From: Dipylidium caninum
Taxonomy: Eukaryota; Platyhelminthes; Cestoda; Cyclophyllidea; Dipylidiidae
Direction: 5' to 3'
Assembly (NCBI GenBank): GCA_017562135.1
Contig: QEYB01000143.1
Span: 1 to 64,000 of the forward strand
Length of the DNA stretch: 64,000 nucleotides
Positions 54,293-64,000 of this stretch are shown in pieces. Made by a program: the position numbers and the translations under genes. Position 1 is the stretch's first letter; each line of letters opens with the position of its first letter. Below the pieces are notes generated by a model that saw only the letters and a list, made by a program, of their open reading frames with translations, was not told the DNA's origin and did no database searches.

Positions 54293-54796
54293 ATGTTAAT
54301 GATAAACTTTACCCTTTTTCTTGTTTCCGTTAACGTCCTCCAAGTGCTTCGACTCTGTCCCCGATGTGGAATGTTGGAATGCACAATGTTGCAACTAAAT
54401 GGTCTTGAAATGCGCGCGAAATCTACCTCCGTCCATAGAACTCTCGTTACACTTTCGAATCAGTGAAGGGCACTTTCGGGTGCGTCTCAAATTCATACAA
54501 TTTACATGTGAATGATTCAGTCATCTTCAGCTCTTACGTGCTGGCCACCTTTTCCCGTGTACAACCTACAAATACACACAGATGAACTTACATGCCAAAA
54601 GGGCTCCCTCGTTAAGGCATCTTGTGGTGAAACGACGCCACCTACTAAAAATACTGTCCTTGGATCAGGCACTGAGTGCCCTTGACTTTCACGCCGTCTC
54701 TGCTCACAATGCACGGCACGGTGTAAGGCAGGACCACAAAAAGCGGATTCTTTGAATTACCGAAAAAGGATGGATTGTAACACAACCACGCTCTGA
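54293..54796 (+). CDS. Predicted secreted Cys-rich gene
   Basis: The ATG at 54293 begins MLMINFTLFLVSVNVLQ, a good signal peptide; unspliced, the frame ends at TGA 54464. A strong acceptor (GATTCAGTCATCTTCAG, ends 54530) opens a Cys-rich exon in phase 1: LTCWPPFPVYNLQIHTDELT, then CQKGSLVKASCGETTPP and SGTECP. TGA at 54683 follows; past it the same frame continues LCSQCTARCKAGPQKAD to 54796. The exact donor of exon 1 is unclear (54345 would give phase 0). The region fits a signal plus Cys-rich exon gene whose model is not fully settled. Confidence 0.35.
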
Positions 54797-55089
54797 TGAT
54801 CTTCCATTTTGTCGGCATATCGTAAAAAACTTCTCACCAGGGAAGTGAACCTTGGCCTTAGGGAGACTAGTTCCAGTGAATTGAAAGTATTGTTAATGAG
54901 AAGGCTATAGCGTGGGTCGACACCACGATTTTGGAGTTCCCTAAATCCCGCAACTTTTAACACCGATTTTAGTTAAGCCAGACGAGCATAGGCAACGACA
55001 GTCCTGGGGACGGAACTCACCCCCATTGGAATTTCTACTTCAGGGAAGCGATCACATCCCCCTTTGGTTCATAAAATAACTTCCTGCAG
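54797..55089. other. Spacer, probable intron or intergenic DNA
   Basis: No supported gene was found. It ends at the acceptor of the next exon (TTCCTGCAG). Confidence 0.4.
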
Positions 55090-55318
55090 GTACGCAAGAG
55101 AGATTGCGGCTCGGGTACCAATGAGACTTCAGGCGGTTGATAATCTACAACTTCACCGGGAGCACCCGAAGTGTACAGTGGTGAGTTTTCTGATGATTAC
55201 ATGCTTGAAAACCACTGGTTGTAAGTGTTTCATTCGATACCAGACGCAGGAAAGCGCAACACAGCAGCGAGCACGCCATCACCACAGCCACGGAGACAAG
55301 ACCTATATGAGGCACTAA
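55090..55318 (+). CDS. Two 3' exons of a gene, His-rich end
   Basis: The acceptor TTCCTGCAG opens an exon reading YAREIAARVPMRLQAVDNLQ, then LHREHPKCTV, and ending at a consensus donor GTGAGT (55181). A 63-bp intron ends CATTCGATACCAG (55243). The last exon reads TQESATQQRARHHHSHGDKT and stops at TAA 55316. The phase is 0 and the frame is preserved. The 5' exons are not identified. Confidence 0.4.
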
Positions 55319-55358
55319 AAGCGGCCAAACTTAAAACCATTGTCGCCATTCCATCAAT

Positions 55359-55570
55359 TTATTTTGCAGGAATGTACTTTTTTGTGCATTTAGTTTGTTG
55401 AGTGGAGCAAACACAGACCTCATCTCGGGATTGAGATGACTTGCCACTGTACTGTTTTCGTTGGCCGCTACTTCTGGTGTCCCGCGCCTTGTAGGCGTCA
55501 AATGGACCAGCAGCCAAAGTGCATCCCATGGTGCGCACGCACGTTGGGGTCCCGCAGTTGAAGCTAAAAT
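55359..55570 (-). CDS. Cys-bearing 3' exon on the minus strand with stop overlapping poly(A) signal
   Basis: The minus frame reads NCGTPTCVRTMGCTLAAGPF, then SRDEVCVCSTQQTKCTKKYI, and ends PAK before TAA. The stop bases are part of AATAAA (about 55354-55360 on the opposite strand), a compact 3' end. Six Cys in 60 residues suggest a secreted peptide. The acceptor (CGCATTTTAG near 55571) is plausible, and the signal exon is not found. The other strand is also open (55461-55802). Confidence 0.35.
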
Positions 55571-57064
55571 GCGTCAAGCTGTGTTCCATTGGGTGTTGGG
55601 AACACCTTTTTTGGTTGCCATTCACGATGTGGATGGATCCATGGAAGAAAAAGACACACAAACACACACCTCCATAATTATAACGCTTGTTGTGCATTTC
55701 GAATGGAGGGCCCCGAGTGAAGGACGAATTAACCAAGTGAATGGTGTTTTGCGAGCCTCGAGGGTCCGCTCACGGGTGTCATGGCGGCAGAGTACGTCGT
55801 AAATCGTTGAAACAGACTCTGAAAATTGCTTGCGATTCAATAAGATGCACGCGATTGTCCTGATCCCTCCTTCTTCTCGTTGCAACACAAAGCAATCTGA
55901 CTTTGAACCACACACTGATTAAGGAGAGGTGTAAGCCACAAGGGATTGAAGAGAGTCTGTCAAGAAGAGTGAGTGGGAAAATCCAGTGGATGCTATTAGA
56001 TTGCAATAAACACAAATGGGGTTGGCATTCAAGAGTCTCGAGTTTTTAGAAGGCTGTACGAACCTCGCGATTAATCCTTCTTCCTCCATCTACGCCATTC
56101 GACTGACATAAGCACTTTCTCCTTCTATTTGCCTTGTCGGACACATGGCCTCAGTTCTCTTCCTTTTCATCTCCCCTGGGCAAAGTTTACTTCACGTCAT
56201 CTTCCTGCTCTGCATCCACACTTATTTGGTCGCGTTTTAGAGTTTGCGCAGCTCACACAGGTCTTCCTCTAGTTTCCGAGTCGTCTGAGCCACTGCCGCA
56301 GTAACGGCATGACATGCAGTGTGTTCAATGCGAGGCAGAGAAGAAGGCTCAGGAAGTGTGAGAGGCAGGCTTGAGCTAAACCTAATGTGACAGGAAGCGC
56401 GTTTTGTGATATGCAGGAGAAGGAAAATGCTTTGAAGCTAAAACGATAAACAGGGTATTGCGCGCGAGGTGCCTTGATGCTTCTCCAGCATCAAAATATG
56501 TATTGGCGATGCCTTCGCCGTCATGCCGCCTTACTCATCACCACCGCATTTGCTCACCGTTTGCTATGATTTCTCGGAATTTGCCCACAGTGACATGGTT
56601 CAAGAAGAGTGATGGAAGTTGACATGCGTAATCATCGTCATTAAGCCCTCTGAAGAATACATCAAAGTAACCCGTAGTTCCGTCCGCCTTCTCCATCGTG
56701 GAGCTTCCGCCATCAGATTTCCACCATTCTAAGTGCTCTTCCCGATGTTTGTGAAGTACCTCGTCACCTAATCGTCGTTAGCTGGGCGACACTCAACCTA
56801 CTTGCCTACAACGACTATTACTAGGAGATGAGGCTGAAGAGAGGAGATGGATAGATGATTCAACGAGTAATAATCTGTAATGTCAGAAAATGGAAGCTGT
56901 CAACTGAATCTGGTTCCAAAAATAGAAATTTGTTCCATTTCAAGGACATATCTCGTAATCCACTGGGGAACGAATAAACGCATTCCACGGCCTGATCAGT
57001 GTTACTTGTTTTGTCATTATGTTAAAATATTCTAGAATGACGTTATGGAGATTCGTGGTCTGTT
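55571..57064. other. ORF-poor segment
   Basis: Between 56016 and 57064 no open frame above 60 codons exists on either strand. No repeats or known elements were recognised. Confidence 0.5.
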
Positions 57065-60000
57065 TCACCTATGGCCACTTGGATAAGACGTTCGGGGCGG
57101 TTTTGAGGATGTCTGGATAGTGAGGTAGAGTCGAGGCTGTGTGAGTTGCTGCGGACGGATAAATACTGGTTTAGTAGTTAACGGGGGGTAAAAATGGATG
57201 GTCAAATGGGGGAATTGCGGTGTCCAGGAAACACTTACATGCGTCATTCGAGAAGATATCCACACAATCGTTGTGAAGAAGGAACTGAGCTAGTCGGTCC
57301 GCCTTGGGCCTCGTAATGTTGTAAATAGGAGTAATCACAACGGCTGACACCGCCGCGCCATTGCATTATCATTCTCGTATAACAAGTAGGTAGAAATTCA
57401 ACCATGAACACTGGACAGGAAAATTTGTGCCATCCCAGGGCTTTCAGTCATGCAATCTTTCCGTATCGGAGTAACGGAAGTCACGGAAGATTGTGGGGGA
57501 AAACAGCGGGGTCGCAGACCCTGCAAAGGGACATAAACGGTGAGGTACCGATAGACCTTGATTAACAGCAGCCGATGCGTCTAGCGCTGTTAATACTAAG
57601 TCAGAGTGAAGAAGTGTTCGAGAAACACACACCGTGTTCCCAAGGTAAAAGGTGCTGCGCCAAGGTGAACAACATGTGACATGGGGAAATTCTCCACTTT
57701 TTGAAAGGCCTAAACATGACCACTTCAATTGTGGGGAGCTGAAATGTCGATGGTCAATCTCAATCGATCTCAAAAAGGTGAGTTAACCAGATTGCCTTGA
57801 GAGTTTTTATGTGACCTAAGAACAGCTCCTCTCCTCCTTTCATATCATCACCTCTACACAAAAAGTTGCTTCTCTTCGGTGTGGACAGCTACTGAGAATA
57901 CGTAGACTACCAACACTTGATAAGTTATCGTATTCGACTCCTCCGTTTTCGGATTTGTGGTGGGGAGAACAAAGAATGATTCCCACCGTGCTATTGAAGA
58001 CTAACAGACAAAATGTTATCTGGGCCGGTCTAGCAATGCGGTACGGAGTGAATAAGTTGGTAAGTACAGAGACGAGCGATAAATGAAGTGTGATCTGCTG
58101 GCCAGGGGAACAATACAAGTCGAGGTAGATGCAAGTACACATAACGGCAGCCATACAAGAAGCGGAGAGGCACCCATTCACCTCCAATTCCTTTTGAATG
58201 GATAGTGAAGAAGTGATTAGCCGATGGCAGTTTGCCAACGCGAAACGACCTAGAGTGCGAAATGACAGATAAGTTGCGAAGAGTGGTATTAATCAAAAAG
58301 TGGCCTTATAATAAAGGTACTGTGTGAATAGATATTTCCCATTACTGCAATTAAGGTTGATTCCCTCTCCGATCTCTAAGAGTAAAAGAGATGGTACTTT
58401 CAGGAGAGACGTCAGATTGGTCAGAACAGACGAAGGGAAATTATTGGACGGAGATTACAACATAATAGAATTAAAAATCGGTGTCATGCTTCTAAACTGG
58501 GAGGTAGATGGACCTCAGGCCGAGCATTAATGTGTGAGGATATATGGGAAGAAGTGACAGAAACCACTCCAGGAATGGGCTGTCACGATCGGGGAAGAAG
58601 AGATGTGGACCAAACATAAAGCAATGTACAACTAATTATGAAAGGAGCACGAACCACTTATGGCCAAGTCCACCGCCCAGGATGTAAGTGAATAGAGGAA
58701 AGTATTAGTAGCTTGAAACACACAGCTGAAAGCGTCTCCGATATACCACAAATGCTCCCTCCGATCCCACCGATTCCGCTACTCAGCATGCCACAGTTGT
58801 TGAGGAGAAGGCAGGGCGATAATAAGGTCCCAATTGGCAATTACAACGCCGACCAATTAAACCAGCCGGAGAGCCACTAGCGTGGAACCTACAGGAGGCA
58901 AGGTGAAGAACGTGTCTATTAAGAAATATGGAGCACAAAAAGCTTTCCTTTCAAAAACTCGAACCACCACTCAAACCAGGCCCCGTGGTTAAACACCGTA
59001 TAAAGAGCAACAATTAAAGCGTGGTCAGTCAGGAAAAGACACCAGGGCTGAGTCAATAAGGACTATCGAAGAAGAATTTTGTGGCAGTTCCGTGCAAGGT
59101 ACGGCGAGCACGGGTTTCCGGTGGTGAATGAGTGCAGGGTGGCTGACGGCGAGAAGAGGTTCTACACCAAGTCCAGTAAAAGGCGGCATTATTAATGCAG
59201 AATGACGGTGATAGAAGAGGTGAATCACACACACACACAGAAGAACGTTGCCAACAGATAATACAGCAGATATCCACTTAATGCGCATAACTATATAGGT
59301 TTGGGCCTCCCTTGTTAGAATAGACGGGAAAACATTTACCTGTTGGCGGTTTCGCATACCTAAATGCACAGGCATTTAGGAAAAAATTAGTACAAGGCAT
59401 CTGTAGGAGGACCCACGGCATTCTGTTAATATCAAAAAGCGTCCATCTGAATGCCGAGCACATCACACGACACGGAATATGAGTATTAACGTGGCATATT
59501 ATTCAACCATAACCGGACGTGTGGACACTTCGTCTGGTGTGTAGGTTATGCTTTCCGCGCGCTCATACATTACCAAGTTGCTCAATTCGTAGAATGTACC
59601 AATGCGTCTATAGGAAGATAAGGCCTTAATGTGCTCACTGCAGAGCCGTACCTCCAGCCCTCTGGCCTTCCAACAACCGCCGCCGCTCTCTCCCTCTTCT
59701 CACTCGTAGACCAGATTACCCATTTAAGACAACCCGAGAAGTTCTTGCCTATTTCCAACCCCATTTTTATTCACAACTCTTATCTTTTCCCTGGTTCCCC
59801 TCTAACAACTCCCTTGCCATCTCCAAGTTAATTAGGGGTCAGACTCGGGCCGCGATGGGAAGTCTAACAAAGAATGTTGGAATTCCGTCACCATGAAATA
59901 ATTTGTGTCTAAGCTTTGCCAAATAGCGCCCTGAAAAATCAGGTCTATCCCAAATATTGACTCACGGTTAACGTGAAGAAATACCGAAATTAATCACAAA

Positions 60001-63000
60001 TAGCCACAATCGAGTGACAGGACCACCTTCATGGCAAGGAAAGACGGAACAGATTTTCAGTTGTCAATTGTCCACATTTGCGTCTTATTTCCACTACGGT
60101 GTCCTGCGCAATTCTCAGTCAAATGGGGCGTTCGCTTGGCTACCGCACGAAATATTATTCGCTATTCGAGCGCTCCATACTCAAATCCCAGCCTTTTCTG
60201 TGGGCGCTGAATGAAGTAAGTCTAAGGGACAACAGAAAAAAGCAATGAATAGATCGGCACAGGAATTCATTTGTCGACTATTACAGTCTATCGTTACCGC
60301 AGCCTAATCAGGCGCCGAAACGCCTTTCCCCGAACAAAGGGATTTCACACCTCAGGCCCATCCTGCATTCCCTCCAGGCTCTCAGCTCTCTTGATTGAAT
60401 ACCAATCTCCTCGTCCACAACATAATGCTTCGAACAAGCACCACTACTCATTCATTCAAGTGAAAGAAAGCCTCTGTCATTGTCGTCAGACCAAGCTAAA
60501 GGTTATCTCAACATCATTCGTGTTAGATATCGCTCTCGTTCTGTCTAAACTCGACCCGCTTAATCCCAGTCTGCACAACTCAACGCCTCATCCCCAACAT
60601 CCCCAAACACACACAACACACACACACACACAAACAACACACACACACCCGCACTCTTTTCTCCCTTTAGTCTCCTCGTCCAATCTCACGATGAGCGCGT
60701 TCACCGATTTGAGGGTTAAAATCCACTTCTTCCCCATTGCTACCACACTACGTCACCTCCATCCAAGTCAATCGTCTTCATTCGGGCCACTCATCAGCAG
60801 ACTGCTCAGACCTGGTCGACGAGCAAATGCACATCCACACACATGCATACACACATACACACACACAACCCGAGACACAGACACTCCCTCCCGGTTAGAA
60901 TGAGAGGCCACACGAACACGAGGATCGACAACAGTCCCCAACGACGAGCAGTGGAAGAACGACCACCTGCAACGAGCGAGCATTTACCCTCGTGAACAGA
61001 CGGCGATGCAAAGTCTACACCACTTCTCTGGCTGAACCTCTAGTGCCTCTGTCCCCTCCGCCTTCACGCCTCGAACTCACGTTTCCCAAGTGGCCAAAGC
61101 AACGACTTGCCACTGTCGAACATCCGTACCACTGCTACTCCTACTGCTATAAGCTGCAACAAACGAGGAAAAAGACTAATTGTGTACTGGCTCTCGCAGT
61201 AAATAACATTCTCCCCAGACTCTGTGAGTGGCGACAACATTGGAAGAGATCTGCGGCACAGATCAGCGAAGAATTCGCAGATCGGTCATGGATGCGCGAA
61301 TGACCGCGAGATTGACAAGTCTCAGGTGCGTGGAGGCGGAACAGGAAGATAAGCCTAAGCAGCCTTCCTAAGTCTGCGCCAGCGTAGGAACACTACAGAA
61401 TGGTTGAGAAGTCGGTCAAGAGGCAAAGGCAAGGAGTAGCAGAGAGTGGCCGAAGAAACGTACCCAAGGGACGATAAATCCTCTCCAGCAAGACCCCGAG
61501 GGGCCACTAGTGTTATGCTTGATTGTGTGGACAACGTCCCCACCCACTTCCGAGACGCCGATACAAAAACCAGGTAAACCGGCACCGTACGAGCTTTTCA
61601 AGACCACAAAAATATGCATTGAAGTCGTTGTCAGGAGCCGGGAGCGTGGTAAGCGGATCAGGGATTACCTCGACGGCCCGGGTACTGTTCCCAGGGCAGG
61701 GCAATGCAAAGAGAAGGTCGTATGAAAGGCAAACGCCATCTACTAAGATCTTGCAAACAAAGGAATTGAAGACCAAAATCCATCCCCAACCACAGTCTGG
61801 TGAACTGTCGATAACGTTGTCTGGATGCAAAAAAAGGGAGGGCATGGAACTGTTTAAAGGTTGGCAAGTGGAGCATCCACACGCTAAACCAACTACAGAT
61901 GAGCGGGGAGATAAAAAATCAAAACGACGAAGGGGCATGGTGAAAATGGGGGTCTGCAGGTCTTTGGCGCTAAAACAAGACTTTCAATTTCTAGAATATG
62001 AGGCAAATGAACGGAGGCATGAATACAGGATGAACAAATGGGTGAACTAATAAGTGAAAGAAGCCTCTGAGAGGACACATTAATCCAAATCACCTTGGCA
62101 AACGGGCTGATGTAGTGTTTGACAAGTCAGTGACCTTTAAAATGACGAAATAGTTAAAAAAGATAGGTTTGCGAAGGAAGGTGGGCACTTAGCCAATCAG
62201 TGTATACCACCGTTGATGAACAAATTGCCAAGTATAATCAAGAGGGTTTAAAGCAGGGGACTAGGCGAGACGATGGATACTAGACGTGCATAATCACGGG
62301 AGAGATGTGTTTTCCAAGAGCAGGGCTACTTTACGCGTATCCTTCCAAATCCGGGATAAATTGATAAGTGCTAGAACGAGAAAATAATCCAATCAAGATT
62401 GTATGGACAGAAACAATCTCCCGTCTTAACGAGTGAAATGTGGTGATACCAAAATGGTAGATTAATGAAAGGGAGTGGAATGACGATAAAAACATACCAA
62501 ATGTAAAGTGCGAATGTGTGTTTGCGGATGAGGCCGAGGACTGAGGGCTGAGGGACAAATTCAAAGACCAAACAAGGACCAAATGCCTCCTCGTAAGAGT
62601 CGACGATTGATTTTACTTACATCATGGGCAGAGTATTTTTGATATCGACACCAATCATACCCCCCTAACCCCTTACGTCCTGAATGCCCTAGGCGAGAAC
62701 ATTTGTCTATTTGGCTCAATCTAGATCTTGAAACTTCAAGTTCCCTCGCCGCCATCCTACCCTTCACAATGAGCTGTTCTCTTTAAGAGTACTGTAGTGT
62801 ACTGCCTCCAAGCCAGCTGCAATGTCAAAATGCAAAAGTCGAAGACAGCGAAACTTGGAACAGAAAACCGTAGAACATTTGGCAGAAGAGAAATAAGAGG
62901 ATGAAACTTGGGGTGCTTGAGAATATCCCATATATCCTTTCCTTTTGAGCACAATTGAGGATGAGAGCAAGAAGCAGACCTAACATTCCATGTTCCAAGA

Positions 63001-64000
63001 GCAATTGGATGCGCGTGGTAAGGGAGTGAAATCCACCTCAAGAAGGGTTCGAGAGTATTGGTTTCAGTGAAGGGTCATTTCACGCAAGTCCAGACTTCAA
63101 ACTCGGCAGAAATGGGCTTCGGCTGGATGAATGAATGAAGGGGACCGCAGAACTCATCCATTAATGCAAGGTGAATGGGTGACAGAGCATATATGTAAAT
63201 GTCAGATAGATAGAAAGTTAGCAAAAACAAAGCAACTGAGAAGGAGAGATGTGATTTTATTGGCTGAGAAGTGCACGATGAAGAATGACACACTCAACGT
63301 TCTAATAACTCTGGCGACCATAGGATGTGAAGAGCTGCAAAGAAGTGTTATTTGAGGACCACTCGAGGCACATGGTTTCCTACGGTCCAAACGGGTCCAA
63401 TGGAGAAGAGAAGACTAACAGATGATGATGGTGGTGATGCACTAATATGCATCCTTTCCAGCAATCATTTACTCTGAATGGTTGAAACGGACTCAGAGAA
63501 AATCAACGTCACCTGTGACTATATCGTCGTGAACGACAATGTTAAGAGAGTGTGATAAGGGCGAGCAGACTATATATTACATTAAACCACTGCGCACACG
63601 TCCTTACTGATGACGTAGGAAGGGGTGGGAGAGATCAAATTTAATCCTGCAAATTTTATTACTTTTCGTGCTAGCAGCTCAAAATGGCGACTGAGAGACT
63701 TTAAAATCGCTGCGAAAAAGCCTCTACCAACAAGATCTAATCTCGGTGATGCATAGAAGGAAAAGCTAAGAAAGACGCAGCCATGTGTCATGGGAGAAGG
63801 GCAAACGTTTGACCTGCGGTATCGACAACGAAACGAGATGGCAGAGAAAGGGAAAGTAAAATGGAGGGAAGACAAAGAGAAGGCAAACCTATGAACCATG
63901 TTCCGGCTCGACAACAACTTTCTTCCGCGCATTAACAGTGGCGACATTGTTCGAGGCCTGTTGAGCAGTATGGCTGCACGCTGAAAGTTAGTGTTGGAGT
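57065..64000. other. Right end: weak ORFs only
   Basis: The + strand is often purine-rich (GAAG/GGAG runs), which favours Lys/Glu-rich open frames on + and Ser/Phe-rich ones on -. Candidates with no further support are 57444-57773 (-), 58324-58530 (+, RRDVRLVRTDEGKLLDGDYN), 61523-62050 (+, 175 codons, with 61513-61938 open on -), 63131-63355 (+) and 63582-63947 (-). No signal peptide plus splice combination was found. Old transposon remnants are possible but not recognised. Confidence 0.35.
60600..60880 (+). repeat. CA microsatellites
   Basis: CA-rich runs lie at 60606-60650 and 60836-60870. Both sit inside the longest open frame of the window (60271-60903) and account for its His/Thr-rich stretches. 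Confidence 0.8.

Noticed and set aside
60271..60903. Longest open frame (210 codons)
   Set aside because: It spans two CA microsatellites, and its composition is His/Thr/Pro/Ser low complexity. Simple repeats lack stops in this frame, so length is not evidence of coding. No promoter, signal or splice site was seen.
1..64000. Treating the many 60-130 codon frames as genes
   Set aside because: At near-balanced base composition, dozens of such frames are expected by chance in 64 kb on six frames, and many overlap on opposite strands. Only those with paralog, splice, signal, TATA or poly(A) support were raised above low confidence.
1..64000. CRISPR array, rRNA, tRNA or prokaryotic operon
   Set aside because: No regularly spaced short repeats, no recognisable RNA gene cores and no long adjacent coding frames were seen. 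Splice sites and poly(A) signals indicate a eukaryote.
57065..64000. LINE or other retroelement at the right end
   Set aside because: Some frames look Lys/Arg-rich, but no reverse-transcriptase (YxDD), endonuclease or integrase motif could be found. The Lys/Glu bias follows from the purine-rich + strand.

Overview
Gene-sparse, repeat-rich eukaryotic nuclear DNA, most likely from an invertebrate animal. The signs are TATA boxes about 30 bp ahead of short leaders, 55-260 bp GT-AG introns placed in phase 1 just after signal peptides, a Kunitz-type secreted protein followed by AATAAA, and Tyr/Val/Ala/Pro-rich proteins that resemble arthropod cuticle or eggshell proteins. There are no bacterial operons and I saw no rRNA, tRNA or CRISPR array. 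The species and even the phylum remain uncertain; an arthropod (perhaps a mite or another chelicerate) is only a guess from the cuticle-like protein.

Layout. The left 46 kb is a mosaic of a few large duplicated blocks. Block A occurs at 1-8871 and 28216-36909. Block C occurs at 13958-14622 and 36910-37571. Block B occurs three times: 14622-22028 (reverse), 22032-27154 (forward, partial) and 38487-45810 (forward). The first two B copies meet head to head at about 22030 and form a large palindrome. A 5.1-kb segment (8872-13957) between A and C in the first array is missing in the second, where A joins C directly. The copies differ mainly by scattered one-base insertions and deletions. That pattern looks like unpolished long-read sequence or collapsed and duplicated haplotypes, and it breaks nearly every reading frame in a different place in each copy. 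The gene calls in these blocks are therefore frame-disrupted and cautious.

Block A is itself an older tandem array. It carries Cys/Gly-rich genes (alpha) and a Tyr/Val/Pro-rich gene (beta) behind TATA boxes, plus two further conserved coding modules (gamma, delta). All recur as diverged paralogs whose differences fall at codon third positions or conserve residues. Block B holds a TATA-driven gene with a signal peptide and several unrecognised exons.

From 45.8 to 56 kb the sequence is single-copy and appears cleaner. It holds a cluster of small predicted secreted proteins, mostly on the + strand, which share one architecture: a signal-peptide exon, a phase-1 intron, and a short, often Cys-bearing exon. 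The best supported is a variant Kunitz protein at 52.7-53.15 kb. From 56 to 64 kb I see only weak ORFs and CA microsatellites.

Random DNA of this size and composition would contain dozens of open frames of 60-100 codons, so an open frame alone is not treated as evidence. The calls given more weight are those supported by paralog comparison, splice sites, signal peptides, TATA boxes or poly(A) signals.
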